Source of the DNA: Pseudorasbora parva
Taxonomy: Eukaryota; Chordata; Actinopteri; Cypriniformes; Gobionidae
NCBI RefSeq assembly: GCF_024679245.1
Contig: NC_090176.1
Coordinates: 22,488,546-22,552,545 of the forward strand
Length of the DNA: 64,000 nucleotides
Reading direction: 5' to 3'
The notes under the pieces were generated by a model. The model was not told the origin of the DNA. It saw only the letters and a program-made list of their open reading frames with translations, and did no database searches. A program made the translations under genes and the position numbers. Below, piece after piece: positions 49,339 through 60,880 of the stretch (the stretch's first letter is position 1; each line of letters begins with the position of its first letter).

Positions 49339-50123
49339 ATTATTAAAAAAATAAAGACTTTTCGGAGATATGCAGGATGCAATGCTACTCTATAGGTACT
49401 CAAGATTGACATGACACTGACTGAAACTGAGTGTTTCACCCCCCCTTTAAGCACATAGGCAATAAAGACATTAAGTTTTATTTAGCAAGATTTTAAACAC
49501 TGAAATAATAGATGGAAAAGTCCATTCACAGCCAATATAGGCAATTTACCATAGGAAATGCATGGTTTTTAAAGCTTTTTAACAGTTATAGCGCCACCTA
49601 TAGTCCGATCTCTTTAAAACTTTGCATGCTTCATCAGCATGTCATGCCACATATACCTAACAATTTTCGTGAATTTTTGAGCTTCCCTTTTGGGTTAGCG
49701 CCAACTAGTGGTCGATTTCTTTCAAAATTCTTACACACCTCTAGGACCATGAGTCAAACATGTCCACTGAGTTTCGTTCCGATCAACCTCTGTTAACCCC
49801 ATCTAATAGGTGCTCAAAATTCATTGACTGATGGCGGCCATGTTTTTTGAGATACACCAATGTCCTCATAGACTTATATAGTACCTTGGGCCAAGACACT
49901 GCATACCAATTTTCAAGTCAATCGGACTAACGGTCGTTGTTTTTTTCACATTATAGCGCCACCAACTGGTCAAACGTCGCAATTTTTTTATCGAGACCAA
50001 AAAATGAGCCCATACACATGTGTACCAAGTTTGGTGAAGATATCTCATTTCCTTCTTAAGTTATAGCCTTTTTAGTAAAATAGGCTCCGCCCACAACATT
50101 CTTTTTCCACCCCTCAGCAACCG

Positions 50124-51210
50124 CATTAAAGACATTAAGTTTTATTTAGCAAGATTTTAAACACTGAAATAATAGATGGAAAATTCCATTTACAGCCAAT
50201 ATAGGCAATTTACCATAGGAAATGCATGGTTTTTAAAGCTTTTTAACAGTTATAGCGCCACCTATAGTCCGATCTCTTTAAAACTTTGCATGCTTCATCA
50301 GCATGTCATGCCACATATACCCAACAATTTTCGTGAATTTTTGAGCTTCCCTTTTGGGTTAGCGCCAACTAGTGGCCAATTTCTTTCAAAATTCTTACAG
50401 ACCTCTAGGACCATGAGTCAAACATGTCCACTGAGTTTCGTTCCGATCGACCGCCGTTAACCCCATCTAATAGGTGCTCAAAATTCATTGGCTGATGGCG
50501 GCCATGTTTTTTGAGATGCACCAATGTCCTCATAGACTTATATAGTACATTGGGCCAAGACACTGCATACCAATTTTCAGGTCAATCGGACTAGCGGTCA
50601 TGTGGTTATAGCTATTTTCATGTTTTTTTTCACATTATAGCGCCACCAAGTGGTCAATCGTCACGATTTTTTTAGCGAGACCAAAGAATGAGCCCATACA
50701 CACATGTACCAAGTTTGGTGAAGATATCTCATTTCATTTTTGAGTTATAGTCTTTTTAGTAAAATAGGCTCCGCCCTGAGCGTCCATTTTGATCCCCTTA
50801 TCTTTCGTGAATCGAAATTTCAACTTTTTCTCAATGAATGTTGATATACAGACTACAGGCAACATTTTGGCACTGGTTTGGTTCCGATCGGTCAAAAAAC
50901 CAGGGACTAGTTCGTAAAAGTAGGTTTTCAACAAAATTCAAAATGGCGGAAAATTTTTAATGACGGAAATAAAATCGGAGATATACGTTTTGTTTGCCAA
51001 GGTCTCAGCTTTCCAATGATATAAGACACTTGAGAGTGGACCAAACGGTTTAGGAGTTATGAGCCATTTTGCGCAATTGATTGCTATAGCGCCACCTATG
51101 GGCCAATCTGGCTCATAATTTGATAACCTTTCCTCGATTTTTGTACTACCTATTGACAAAGTCTCAAGTTTCCAGCCCTTACGGTTTGGTCTGCACGATG
51201 CGTTTTTCGG

Positions 51211-51245
<35 letters not shown>

Positions 51246-51394
51246 TCAGTACAAATACAATAGGTGTTCAGCACTTCGTGCTTGAACCCCTAATAATAAA
51301 AATCAGCACAAATACAATAGGTGTTCAGCACTTCGTGCTTGAACCCCTAAAAATCAGTACAATTACAATAGGGTTTCAGCACTTCGTGCTTGAA
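50124..51394 (+). repeat. U30, headless short-body A-type unit with tails
   Basis: Begins at CATTAAAGACATTAAG, fused to the broken B2 of U29, with no head. Short-body type (A1 fused to A2), A3, A4, B2 and A5, then AAT repeats and three tails. The last tail is cut after GTGCTTGAA. Confidence 0.88.
51241..51394 (+). repeat. Tail cluster, 2 full and 1 broken copy
   Basis: Two CAAATACAATAGGTG-type tails and one CAATTACAATAGGGT-type tail that ends at CTTGAA, nine bases before its normal CCCCTAA end. Confidence 0.91.
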
Positions 51395-51448
51395 TTTATG
51401 TTAAAAATTTTTGTTATGTTTGTTAAGAATTTATGTTATGTTTGCAGG
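51395..51448. other. 54-bp filler of non-array sequence
   Basis: An AT-rich stretch with an internal imperfect direct repeat (TTTATGTTA and TTTGTTATGTTTG words appear twice) sits between a broken tail and a broken A4 module. Nothing like it occurs elsewhere in the array. It looks like filler from a double-strand-break repair event. Confidence 0.6.
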
Positions 51449-52053
51449 TTTTTTTCACATTATTGCGCCACCAAGTGGCCAATCGTCGCGATTTTTTTAT
51501 CGTGACCTCAAATTGAGCCCATACACATGTGTACCAAGTTTGGTGGAGATATCTCATTTCATTATTGAGTTATAGTCTTTTTAGTAAAATAGGCTCCGCC
51601 CTGAGCGTCCATTTTGAATCCCCTTATCTTCCGTGAATCGAAATTTCAACTTTTTTTCAATGAATATTGATTTTCAGACTACAGAAAACATTTTGGCACT
51701 GGTTTGGTTCCGATTGGTCAAAAAACCAGGGACTAGTTCGCAAAAGTAGTTTTTCGACAAAATTCAAAATGGCGGAAAATTTTTCCAGACGGAAATAAAA
51801 TCGGAGATATACGTTTTGTTCGCCATGGTCTCAGCTTTCCAATGATATAAGACACTTGAGTGTGGACTAAACGGTTTAGGAGTTATGAGCCATTTTGCGC
51901 TTTTGATTGCTGTAGCGCCCCCTATTGGCCAATCGGGGTCATAATTTGATAAGCTCTCCTCGATTTTTGGGCTACCATGTGGCAAAGTGTCAAGTCTCTA
52001 GCTCTTACGGTTTGGTCTGCACGATGCGTTTTAGGGGAGAATAATAATAATAA
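51449..52053 (+). repeat. U31, 3' fragment of a unit
   Basis: Starts inside A4 (CACATTATTGCGCCACC, one base off the usual ATAGCG) and continues through B2 and A5 to AAT repeats. The A5 module has a CCCC(T) variant (GCGCCCCCTATTGG). Head, A1-A3 and B1 are absent. Confidence 0.87.
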
Positions 52054-53225
52054 TTAAAGCTGCAAGCAGCATTTAGCGGGGTTCAAGCCTTTAAGGCCTT
52101 TTAAGCACATAGGCATTAAAGTCATTAAGTTTTATTTAGCAAGATTTTAAACACTAAAATGATAGATGGAAAAGTCCATTTACAGTCAATATAGGCAATT
52201 TAACATAGGAAATGCATGGTTTTTATATCTTTTTAACAGTTATAGCGCCACCTATAGTCCAATCTCTTTAAAACTTTGCATGCTTCATCAGCATGTTATG
52301 CCACATATACCCAACAATTTTCATGAATTTTTGAGCTTCCCTTTTGAGTTAGCGCCAACTAGTGGCCGATTTCTTTCAAAATTCTTACAGACCTCTAGGA
52401 CCATGAGTCAAACATGCCCACCGAGTTTCGTTCCGATCGACCTCTGTTAACCCCATCTAATAGGTGCTCAAACTTCATTGGCCGATGGCGGCCATGTTTT
52501 TTTAGATACGCCAATGTCCTCATAGAAATACATGGTGCCTTGGACCAAGACACTGCATACCAATTTTCAGGTCAATCGGACTAGCGGTCGTGTGGTTATA
52601 GCTATTTACATGTTTTTTTCACATTATAGCGCCACCAAGTGGCCAATCGTCGCAATATTTTTATCGTGACCAAAGAATGAGCCCATACACATGTTTACCA
52701 AGTTTGGTGAAGATAGCTCATTTCCTTCTTGAGTTATAGCCTTTTTAATAAAATAGGCTCCGCCCACAACATTCTTTTTCCACCCCTTAGCAACCGTGAA
52801 TCGAAATTTCAACTTTTTCTCAATGAATATTAATATTCAGACTACAGAGAACATTTTGCCACTGGTTTGGTTTCAATCGGTCAAAAAACCAGGGACTAGT
52901 TCGCAAAAGTAGTTTTTCGACAAAATTCAAAATGGCGGAAAAAATTTCATGACGGAAATGAAATCGGAGATATACGTTTTGTTCACCAAGGACTCAGCTT
53001 TCCAATGATATAAGACACTTGATTGTGGACCAAAGGGTTTAGGAGTTATGACCCATTTTGCGCTTTTGGTCGCTGTAGCGCCACCTATTGGCCAATCGGG
53101 GTTATACTTTCTGAGGTTCTCCCCAAATTGAGGACTACCTTCGGGTAAAGTTTCAAAGTTCCACGCTTTACGGTTTGGTCTGCACGATGCGTTTTAGCGG
53201 AGAATAATAATAATAATAATAATAA
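52054..53225 (+). repeat. U32, short-body A-head unit, near-identical to U6
   Basis: Compact unit (1,172 bp) that shows the module order most simply: A1 near 52241, A2 near 52348, A3 near 52464, A4 near 52625, B2 near 52800-52940, A5 near 53086, then (AAT)n. It matches U6 at an offset of about 44,735 bp. Confidence 0.9.
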
Positions 53226-54890
53226 TTAAAGCTGCAAGCAGCATTTAGCGGGGTTCAAGCCTTTAAGGCCTTTTAAGCACATAGGCATTAAAGACATTAA
53301 GTTTTATTTAGCAAGTTTTTAAACACTGAAATAATCGATGGAAAAGTCCATTTACAGCCAATATAGGCAATTTACCATAGGAAATGCATGGTTTTTAAAG
53401 CTTTTTCACAGTTATAGCGCCACCTATAGTCCGATCTCTTTAAAACTTTGCATGCTTCATCAGCATGTTATGCCACATATACCCAACAATTTTCGTGAAG
53501 TTTTGAGTTTCCCCTTAGGATTTATAGGTTTTTGAGTGTATTTTGCCACGCCTCGTTTTTAAATGGCCCTAGTATAGCCATCCAAATGTAAAAGTTAAAT
53601 TTTTTTTCAATGATTATTGATCTAGAGAGTCTAGAGAATTATCCTAGACTAGTTTGGTTCCGATCGGGCAAAAAACCAGGGACTAGTTTGCAAAAGTAGG
53701 TTTTTAACATAATTGCAAATATTTAATTAACGATTTGATTGACAGCAATGGTTCTAGAGGCAAAGTTGTTCAGCATGAGGAGTTCTATCAAATGATATGC
53801 ATATTTTGCAGATGTGTGCAACACCACGTGATTACAGAGCCATAAAACTCGTTAGCGCCAACTAGTGGCCGATTTCTTTCAAAATTCTTACAGACCTCTA
53901 GGACCATGAGTCAAACATGCCCATCAAGTTTCGTTCCGATCGGCCTTCGTTAACCCCATCTAATAGGTGCTCAAAGGTAATTGGCCGATGGCGGCCATGT
54001 TTTTTGAGATACGCCAATGTCCTCATAGACATACATGGTACCTTGGGCGAAGACACTGCATACCAATTTTCAGGTCAATCGGACTAGCGGTCTTGTGGTT
54101 ATAGCTATTTTCATGTTTTTTTCACATTATAGCGCCACCCAGTGGCCAATCGTCGCGATTTTTTTATCGTGACCTTAAATTGAGTCCCTACATATGTGTA
54201 CCAAGTTTGGTGAAGATATCTCATTTCGTTCTTGAGTTATAGCCTCTTTAGTAAAATAGGCTCCGCCTTCAATGTACATTTTCACGCCCCTTATCGTCTG
54301 TGAATCGAAATTTCAACTTTTTTTCGATAATTATTAATAGTAAGACTACAGTGAACATTTTGGCACTGGTTTGGTTCCGATCGGTCAAAAAACCAGGGAC
54401 TAGTTCGCAAAAGTAGGTTTTCAACAAAATTCAAAATGGCGGAAAAATTTTCATGACGGAAATGAAATCGGAGATATACGTTTTGTTCGGCTTGAGCCAA
54501 GGATTCCAATGATGTAAGACACTTGAATGTGCGACAATGGGTTTTCGAGATATAAGCAAAATAGTATTTTTTTTTTGTTTTTTGCGCTATAGCGCCACCT
54601 ATTGGCCAATCGGGCTCATACTTTGATAACCTCTCCTCGATTTTTGGACTACCTTTTGGCAAAGTTTCAAGTCTCTAGCACTTACGGTTTGGGCTGCACG
54701 ATGCGTTTTAGGGGAGAAGAAAAATAATAATAATAAAAATCCTTACAATAACAATAGGTTTTCAAGCACTTCGTGCTTGAACCCCTAAAAATCAGTACAA
54801 TTACAATAGGGTTTCAGCACTTCGTGCTTGAACCCCTAAAAACCCTAACAATTACAATAGTGTTTCAGCACTTCGTGCTTGAACCCCTAA
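53226..54890 (+). repeat. U33, long-body A-head unit with three tails
   Basis: The middle (about 53750-54170) follows U8, including GAGGAGTTCTATCAAATG; the 3' part has the TTCGGCTTGAGCC alternative segment and closely follows U17, including the AGAAGAAAAAT end and the CCTTACAATAAC tail. So the unit combines two lineages. Confidence 0.88.
54735..54890 (+). repeat. Tail cluster, 3 copies
   Basis: Three tails joined without AAT spacers, each of a different variant (CCTTACAATAAC, CAGTACAATTAC, CCTAACAATTAC). The next head follows directly. Confidence 0.92.
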
Positions 54891-56755
54891 TTAAAGCTGC
54901 AAGCAGCATTTGAGCGGGGTTCAAGCATTTAAGGGCGTTTAAGCACTGAGGCATTAAAGACATTAGGTTTTATTTAGCAAGATATTAAACACTGAAATAA
55001 TAGATGAAAAAGTCAATTTACCGCCAAAATAGGCAATTTACCATAGGAAATGCATGGTTTTTAAAGCTTTTTAACAGTTATAGCGCCACCTATAGTCCGA
55101 TCTCTTTAAAACTTTGCATGCTTCATCAGCATGTCATATGCCCAACAATTTTCGTGAATTTTTGAGCTTCCCTTTTGGGTTAGCGCCAACTAGTGGCTGA
55201 TTTCTTTCAAAATTCTTACAGACCTCTAGGACCATGAGTCAAACATGTCCACTGAGTTTCGTTCCGATCGACCTCCGTTAACCCCATCTAATAGGTGCTC
55301 AAAATTCATTGGCTGATGGCGGCCATGTTTTTTGAGATACACCAATGTCCTCATAGACTTATATAGTAACTTGGGCCAAGACACTGCATACCAATTTTTA
55401 GGTCAATCGGACTAACGGTCGTTGTTTTTTTTCACATTATAGCGCCACCAACTGGTCAAACGTCGCAATTTTTTTATCGAGACAAAAAAATGAGCCCATA
55501 CACATGTGTACCAAGTTTGGTGAAGATATCTCATTTCCTTCTTGAGTTATAGCCTTTTTAGTAAAATTGGCTCCGCCCACAACATTCTTTTTCCACCCCT
55601 TAGCAACCATAAATCGAAATTTCAACTTTTTCTCAATGAATATTGATACTCAGACTACAGAGAACATTTTGGCACTGGTTTGGTTCCGATTGGGCAAAAA
55701 ACCAGGGACTAGTTCGCAAAAGTAGGTTTTTAACATAATTGCAAATATTGAATTAATGATTTGACTGACAGCAATGGTTCTAGAGGCAAAGTTGTTCAAT
55801 ATGAGGAGCTCTATCACATGATATGCATATTTTGTGGATGGGTGCCACACCACGTGATTACAAAGCCATACAAATCTTTAGCGCCAACTAGTGGCCGATT
55901 TCTTTAAAAATTCTTACAGACCTCTAGGGCCATGAGTCAAACATGCCCATCAAGTTTTGTTCCGATCAGCCTCCGTTAACCTTGTCTTATAGGTGCTCAA
56001 ACTTCATTGGCCGATAGCGGCCATGTTTTTTGAGATACGCCAATGTTCTCATAGACATACATGGGGCCTTGGACCAAGACACTGCTTTCCCATTTTCAAG
56101 TCAATAAGACTAACGGTCAGGTGGTTATACCCTTTTTTATGTTTTTTTCATGTTATAGCGCCACCATGTGGCCAATCGTCGCGATCTTTTTAACGTGACC
56201 AAGGACTGAGCTCATAAATATGTGTACCAAGTTTGGTAAAGATATCTCATTTCCTTCTTGAGTTATAGCCTTATTAGTAAAATAGGCTCCGCCCTGAACG
56301 TCCATTTTGACGCCCTTTAGCAAACATGAATCGAAATTTCAACTTTTTTTCAATGAATATTGATATTCAGTCTCCAGAGAACATTTCTGCACTGGTTTGG
56401 TTCCGATTGGTCAAAAAACCAGGGACTAGTTTGCAAAAGTAGATTTTCGACAAAATTCAAAATGGCGGAAAAATTTTCATGACGGAAATGAAATCGGAGA
56501 TATACGTTTTGTTCGTCATGGTCTCAGCTTTCCAATGATATAAGACACTTGAGTGTGGACCAAACGGTTTAGGAGTTATGAGCCCTTTCGCGCTTTTGGT
56601 TGCTATAGCGCCACCTATGGGCCAATCTGGCTCATAATTTGATAACCTCTCCTCGATTTTTGGACTACCTGTTGACAAAGTTTGAAGTCTCTAGCATTTA
56701 CGGTTTGGTCTGCACGATCGCTTTTACGGCAGAAGAATAATAATAATAATAATAA
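54891..56755 (+). repeat. U34, A-head unit of the U20 architecture
   Basis: The head has the extra G (TTTGAGCGGGG) and the leader is altered (AAGGGCGTTTAAGC). Short body start, a ~20-bp deletion before the first A4 (shared with U29), a B2-to-B1 hybrid near 55690, then a second A2-A5 series. It ends in GAAGAATAAT and AAT repeats. Confidence 0.88.
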
Positions 56756-58588
56756 TTAAAGCTGCAAGCAGCATTTAGCGGGGTTCAAGCGTTTAAGGCC
56801 TTTTAAGCACATAGGCATTAAAGACATTAAGTTTTATTTAGCAAGATTTTAAACACTGAAATAATAGATGGAAAAGTCCATTTACAGCCAATATAGGCAA
56901 TTTACCATAAAAAATGCATGGTTTTTATAGCTTTTTAACAGTTATAGCGCCACCTATAGTCCGATCTCTTTAAAACTTTTCATGCTTCATCAGCATGTCA
57001 TGCTACATATACCCAACAATTTTCGTGAATTTTTGAGCTTCCCTTTTGAGTTAGCGCCAACTAGTGGCCGATTTCTTTCAAAAATCTTACAGACCTCTAG
57101 GACCATGAGTCAAACATGCCCACCAAGTTTCGTTCCGATCGGCCTCTGTTAACCTTGTCTAATAGGTGCTCAAATTTCATTGGCCGATGGCGGCCATGTT
57201 TTTTGAGATACGCCAATGTCTGCATACCAATTTTCAGGTTAATTGGACTAGCGATCGCGTGGTTATAGCCCTTTTCATGTTTTTTTTCACATTATAGCGC
57301 CACCAAGTGGCCAATCGTCGCAATATTTTTATCGTGACCTCAAATTGAGCCGATATACATGTGTACTAAGTTTGGTGACGATATCTCATTTCCTTCTTGA
57401 GTTATAGCCTTTTTAGTAAAATAGGCTCCGCCCTGAACGTCCATTTTGAAGCCAATTAGCAAAAATGAATTGAAATTTTAACTTTTTTTCGATAACTATT
57501 GATAAACAGAGACCAGAGAACATTTTGACACTGGTTTGGTTCCGATCGGTCAAAAAACCAGGGACTAGTTTGCAAAAGTAGGTTTTTAACATAATTGTGA
57601 ATATTTAATTAATGATTTGATTGACAGCAATGGTTCTAGAGGCAAATTTGTTCAGCATGAGGAGATCTATCATATGATATGCATATTTTGTGGATGCGTG
57701 AAAAAACACGTGATTTCAGAGCCATAAAACTCGTTAGCGCCAACTAGTGGCCGATTTCTTTCAAAATTCTTACAGACCTCTAGGACCATGAGTCAAACAT
57801 GCCCATCAAGTTTCGTTCCGATCGGCCTCTGTTAACCCCATCTAATAGGTGCTCAAATTTCATTGGCCGATGGCGGCCATGTTTTTTGAGATACGCCAAT
57901 GTCCTCATAGACGTACATGGGGCCTTGGACCAAGACACTGCATACCAATTTTCAGGTCAATCGGACTAGCGGTCGTGTGGTTACAGCCCTTTTCATGTTT
58001 TTTTCGCATTATAGCGCCACCAAGTGGCCAATCATCGCGATTTTTTTATCGTGACCTCAAATTGAGCCGATATACATGTGTACCAAGTTTGGTGACGATA
58101 TCTCATTTCCTTCTTGAGTTATAGCCTTTTTAGTAAAATAGGCTCCGCCCTGAACATCCATTTTGAAGCCAATTAGCATAAATGAATCGAAATTTCAACT
58201 TTTTTTTGATAACTATTGATAAACAGAGACCAGAGAACATTTTGACACTGGTTTGGTTCCGATCGGTCAAAAAACCAGGGACTAGTTTGCAAAAGTAGGT
58301 TTTCAATAAAATTCAAAATGGCGGAAAAATTTGCATACTGGAAATAAAATCTGAGATATACATTTTGTTCGCCAAGGACTCAGCTTTCCAATGATATATG
58401 ACACTTGAGTGTGGACCAAACGGTTTAGGAGTTATGAGCCTTTTCTCGCAATTGATTGCTATAGCGCCACCTATGGGCCAATTGGGGTCATAGCTTCTCA
58501 GGGTCTCCCCAACATGAGTACTACCATCTGACAAAGTTTCAAATTTCCAGCTCTTACGGTTTGGTCTGCACGATGCGTTTTAGCGGAG

Positions 58589-58620
<32 letters not shown>

Positions 58621-58668
58621 TCAGTACAATTACAATAGGGTTTCAGCACTTCGTGCTTGAACCCCTAA
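56756..58668 (+). repeat. U35, U9-type A-head unit with one tail
   Basis: Matches 42392-44304 (U26 up to the end of its first tail) at a constant offset of 14,364 bp. A few changes are visible, for example TGGTTCTAGAGG where U26 has TGATTCCAGAGG. It is followed directly by the duplicate of U28. Confidence 0.91.
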
Positions 58669-60505
58669 TTAAAGCTGCGAGCAGCATTTAGCGGGGTTCA
58701 AGCCATTTAAGGTCTTTAAGCATTTGACGCCTTTTGCATGAAAGGTTTTTAAGCACTGAATGAATTTGAGAGATATCAGGTGAAATGAAGTGATAAACTG
58801 ACAAAATGTGATTTTAAATATTATAATAGTGACTTTATAAAGTCTAAATATGAATTGATCAGGAGAGTGCAGATAATCATACTGCTGTGGTTTGGTTACG
58901 ATCAGGCAAAAAACCTAGGACTAGTTTAGAGGCAAAGTTGTTCAGTATGAGAAGATCTATCATAATATATGCATATTATGTGGCTGTTTTAACCCCACCT
59001 GATTACAGAGATGGAAAATACCATTTACAGGCAATTCACCATAGGGAATACATGGTTTTCAAAGCTTTTTAACACTTATAGCGCCCCCTATACTCCGATC
59101 TCCATGAAACTTTGCATGTGTCTTCAACATGTTATGCCACATATACCCAACAATTTTCGTGAAGTTTTGAGTTTCCCCTTAGGATTTATAGGCTTTTGAG
59201 CATATTTTGCCACGCCTCTTTTCTAAATGGCCCTGTTATAGCCATCCAAATGCAAAAAAATCCACTTTTTTTGATAATTATTAATCTAAAGAGTCCAGAG
59301 AATTATCCTAGACTGGTTTGGTTCTGATTGGGCAAAAAACCAGTGACTAGTTCGCAAAAGTAGGTTTTTAACATAATTACAAAAATTTAATTAATAATTT
59401 GATTGACAGCAATGGTTCTAGAGGCAAAGTTGTTCAGCATGAGGAGATCTATCATATGATATGCGTATTTTGCCGATGTGTTTAACACCACGTGATTACA
59501 GAGCCATAAAACTCGTTAGCGCCAACTAGTGGCCGATTTCTTTCAAAATTCTTACAGACCTCTATGACCATGAGTCAAACATGCCCACCGAGTTTCGGTT
59601 CGATCATCGTCCATTAACCTTGTCTAATAGGTGCTCAAAATTCATTGGTCGATGGCGGCCATGTTTTTTGAGATACACCAATATCCTCATAGACAGACAT
59701 GGTACCTTGGGCCAAGACACTGCTTACCAATTTTCAGGTCAATCGGACTAGCGGTCGCATGGTTATAGCCATTGTTATGTTTTTTCCACATTATAGCGCC
59801 ACCAAGTGGTCAATCTTCGCAATTTTTTTATCCTGACCTCAGAATGAGCCCATACACATGTGTACCAAGTTTGGTGAATATATCTCATTTCGTTCTTGAG
59901 TTATAGCTTCTTTAGTAAAATAGGCTCCGCCTTAAATGTACATTTCCACGCCCCTTTTCGTCCATGAGTCAAAATTTCAACTTTTTTTTGATAATTATTG
60001 ATATTCAGGCTAGAGAGAACATTTTGGCACTGGTTTGGTTCCGATATGTCAAAAAACCAGGGACTAGTTTGCAAAAGTAGGTTTTTGACAAAATTCAAAA
60101 TGGCGGAAAAATTTGCATACCGGAAATAAAATACCTCCTATGTTTTTTGTTCGGCTTGAGCCAAGGATTCCAATGATGTAAGACACTTGATTGTGCGACA
60201 AAGGGTTTTTGAGATATAAGCAAAATAGTGACTTTTTTTTGTTTTTTGCGCTATAGCGCCACCTATTGGCCAATCTGGCTCATAATTTGAGAACCTCTCC
60301 TCGATTTTTGGACTACCTATTGACAAAGTTTCAAGTCTCTAGGCCTTACGGTTTGGTCTGCACGATGAGTTTTACGGCAGAATAATAATAATAATAATAA
60401 AAATCGGTACAATTACAATAGGGTTTCAGCATTTCATGCTTGAACCCCTAATAAAAATCAATACAATTACAATAGGGTTTCAGCACTTCGTGCTTGAACC
60501 CCTAA
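58669..60505 (+). repeat. U36, last unit of the array, duplicate of U28, with two tails
   Basis: The first 1,783 bp match U28 at a constant offset of 12,533 bp, including the private tail change CAGCATTTCATGCT. A second tail (CAATACAATTAC type, 60452-60505) follows. After CCCCTAA the sequence becomes AAACTAAACAAAACAC and the array ends. Confidence 0.91.
60399..60505 (+). repeat. Tail cluster, 2 copies, at array end
   Basis: Two tails close the array. The first shows C-to-T and G-to-A changes in its palindrome (CATTTCATG), so the two arms still pair; the second has the usual CACTTCGTG form. Confidence 0.92.
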
Positions 60506-60880
60506 AAACTAAACAAAACACAAACAATACTGTACCCCTTCGAATTTCATTGTACAGACAAAAAAGAAATTTTTCAGAATATCATCTTTTGCGTACTGCC
60601 GAAATAATGCAGGTTTGGAACGACATTAATTTTCCAACACACTCTCATGGAAATTCATAACTATTATGTTTTGGTAAATTAGTGTCAAATCATGAATTTG
60701 AACGTTTGTGTGTGATCCGTTTACACCCCACTGACGGTTAGGTTTGGGGTGGAACGTCATGCTTCATTCTCCAAAAGTTTCATACAAATCAAATAAACGA
60801 ACTCATAAAAAATCGTCAACTTGGAGAATAGCTACGTTTTCTCATGAGGAGATTGAGTTGGAATTTTTATTTTTGTGTGA
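60506..60880. other. Array-flanking sequence without recognised genes
   Basis: AT-rich sequence with no array modules. The words CACTGACGGTTAGGTTTGGG and TGGAACGTCATGC resemble dispersed fish repeats of the GGTTAGGTTTAGGG type, but this is too weak to name. Reading frames here are short and show no domain. Confidence 0.4.

Larger units (their letters stand above)
47966..49450. mobile_element. TTAA-flanked DNA transposon, probably Kolobok-type, non-autonomous
   Basis: The element proper is 47970-49446 (1,477 bp), flanked by TTAA at 47966-47969 and 49447-49450. Its ends are perfect 13-bp inverted repeats (AGGGGGGGTGAAA). Uninterrupted A-head units read GGCCTTTTAAGCACATAGG at this point, which is exactly the expected empty site. 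TTAA duplication is typical of piggyBac and Kolobok groups; the THAP-type exon inside favours Kolobok, whose transposases are known to carry THAP domains. No transposase catalytic domain was found, so it must depend on another copy. Confidence 0.85.
47919..50123 (+). repeat. U29, A-head unit interrupted by a TTAA transposon and 3'-truncated
   Basis: The A-head leader is split at GGCCTTTTAA by the 1,477-bp element and resumes at TTAAGCACATAGG. It continues as a short-body unit (A1 fused to A2), A3 and A4, with a ~20-bp deletion before A4 that U34 shares (ACGGTCGTTGTTTTTTT). It breaks at the B2 leader (CAGCAACCG), where U30 begins. Confidence 0.88.
1..60505 (+). repeat. Head-to-tail array of ~36 related mobile-element-like units
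   Basis: About 36 copies of one repeat family follow each other in the same orientation with almost no foreign DNA between them. Boundaries were set at each recurrence of TTAAAGCTGC(A/G)AGCAGC or, where that head is lost, at the junction with the previous AAT tract or tail. Units run from 605 bp (partial) to 3,493 bp; most are 1.2-1.9 kb. The array is already running at position 1 and ends at 60505. I know this vocabulary as common in cyprinid genomes but cannot assign a database family name. No reading frame in it looks like a real gene; it is best described as non-autonomous. Confidence 0.93.
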
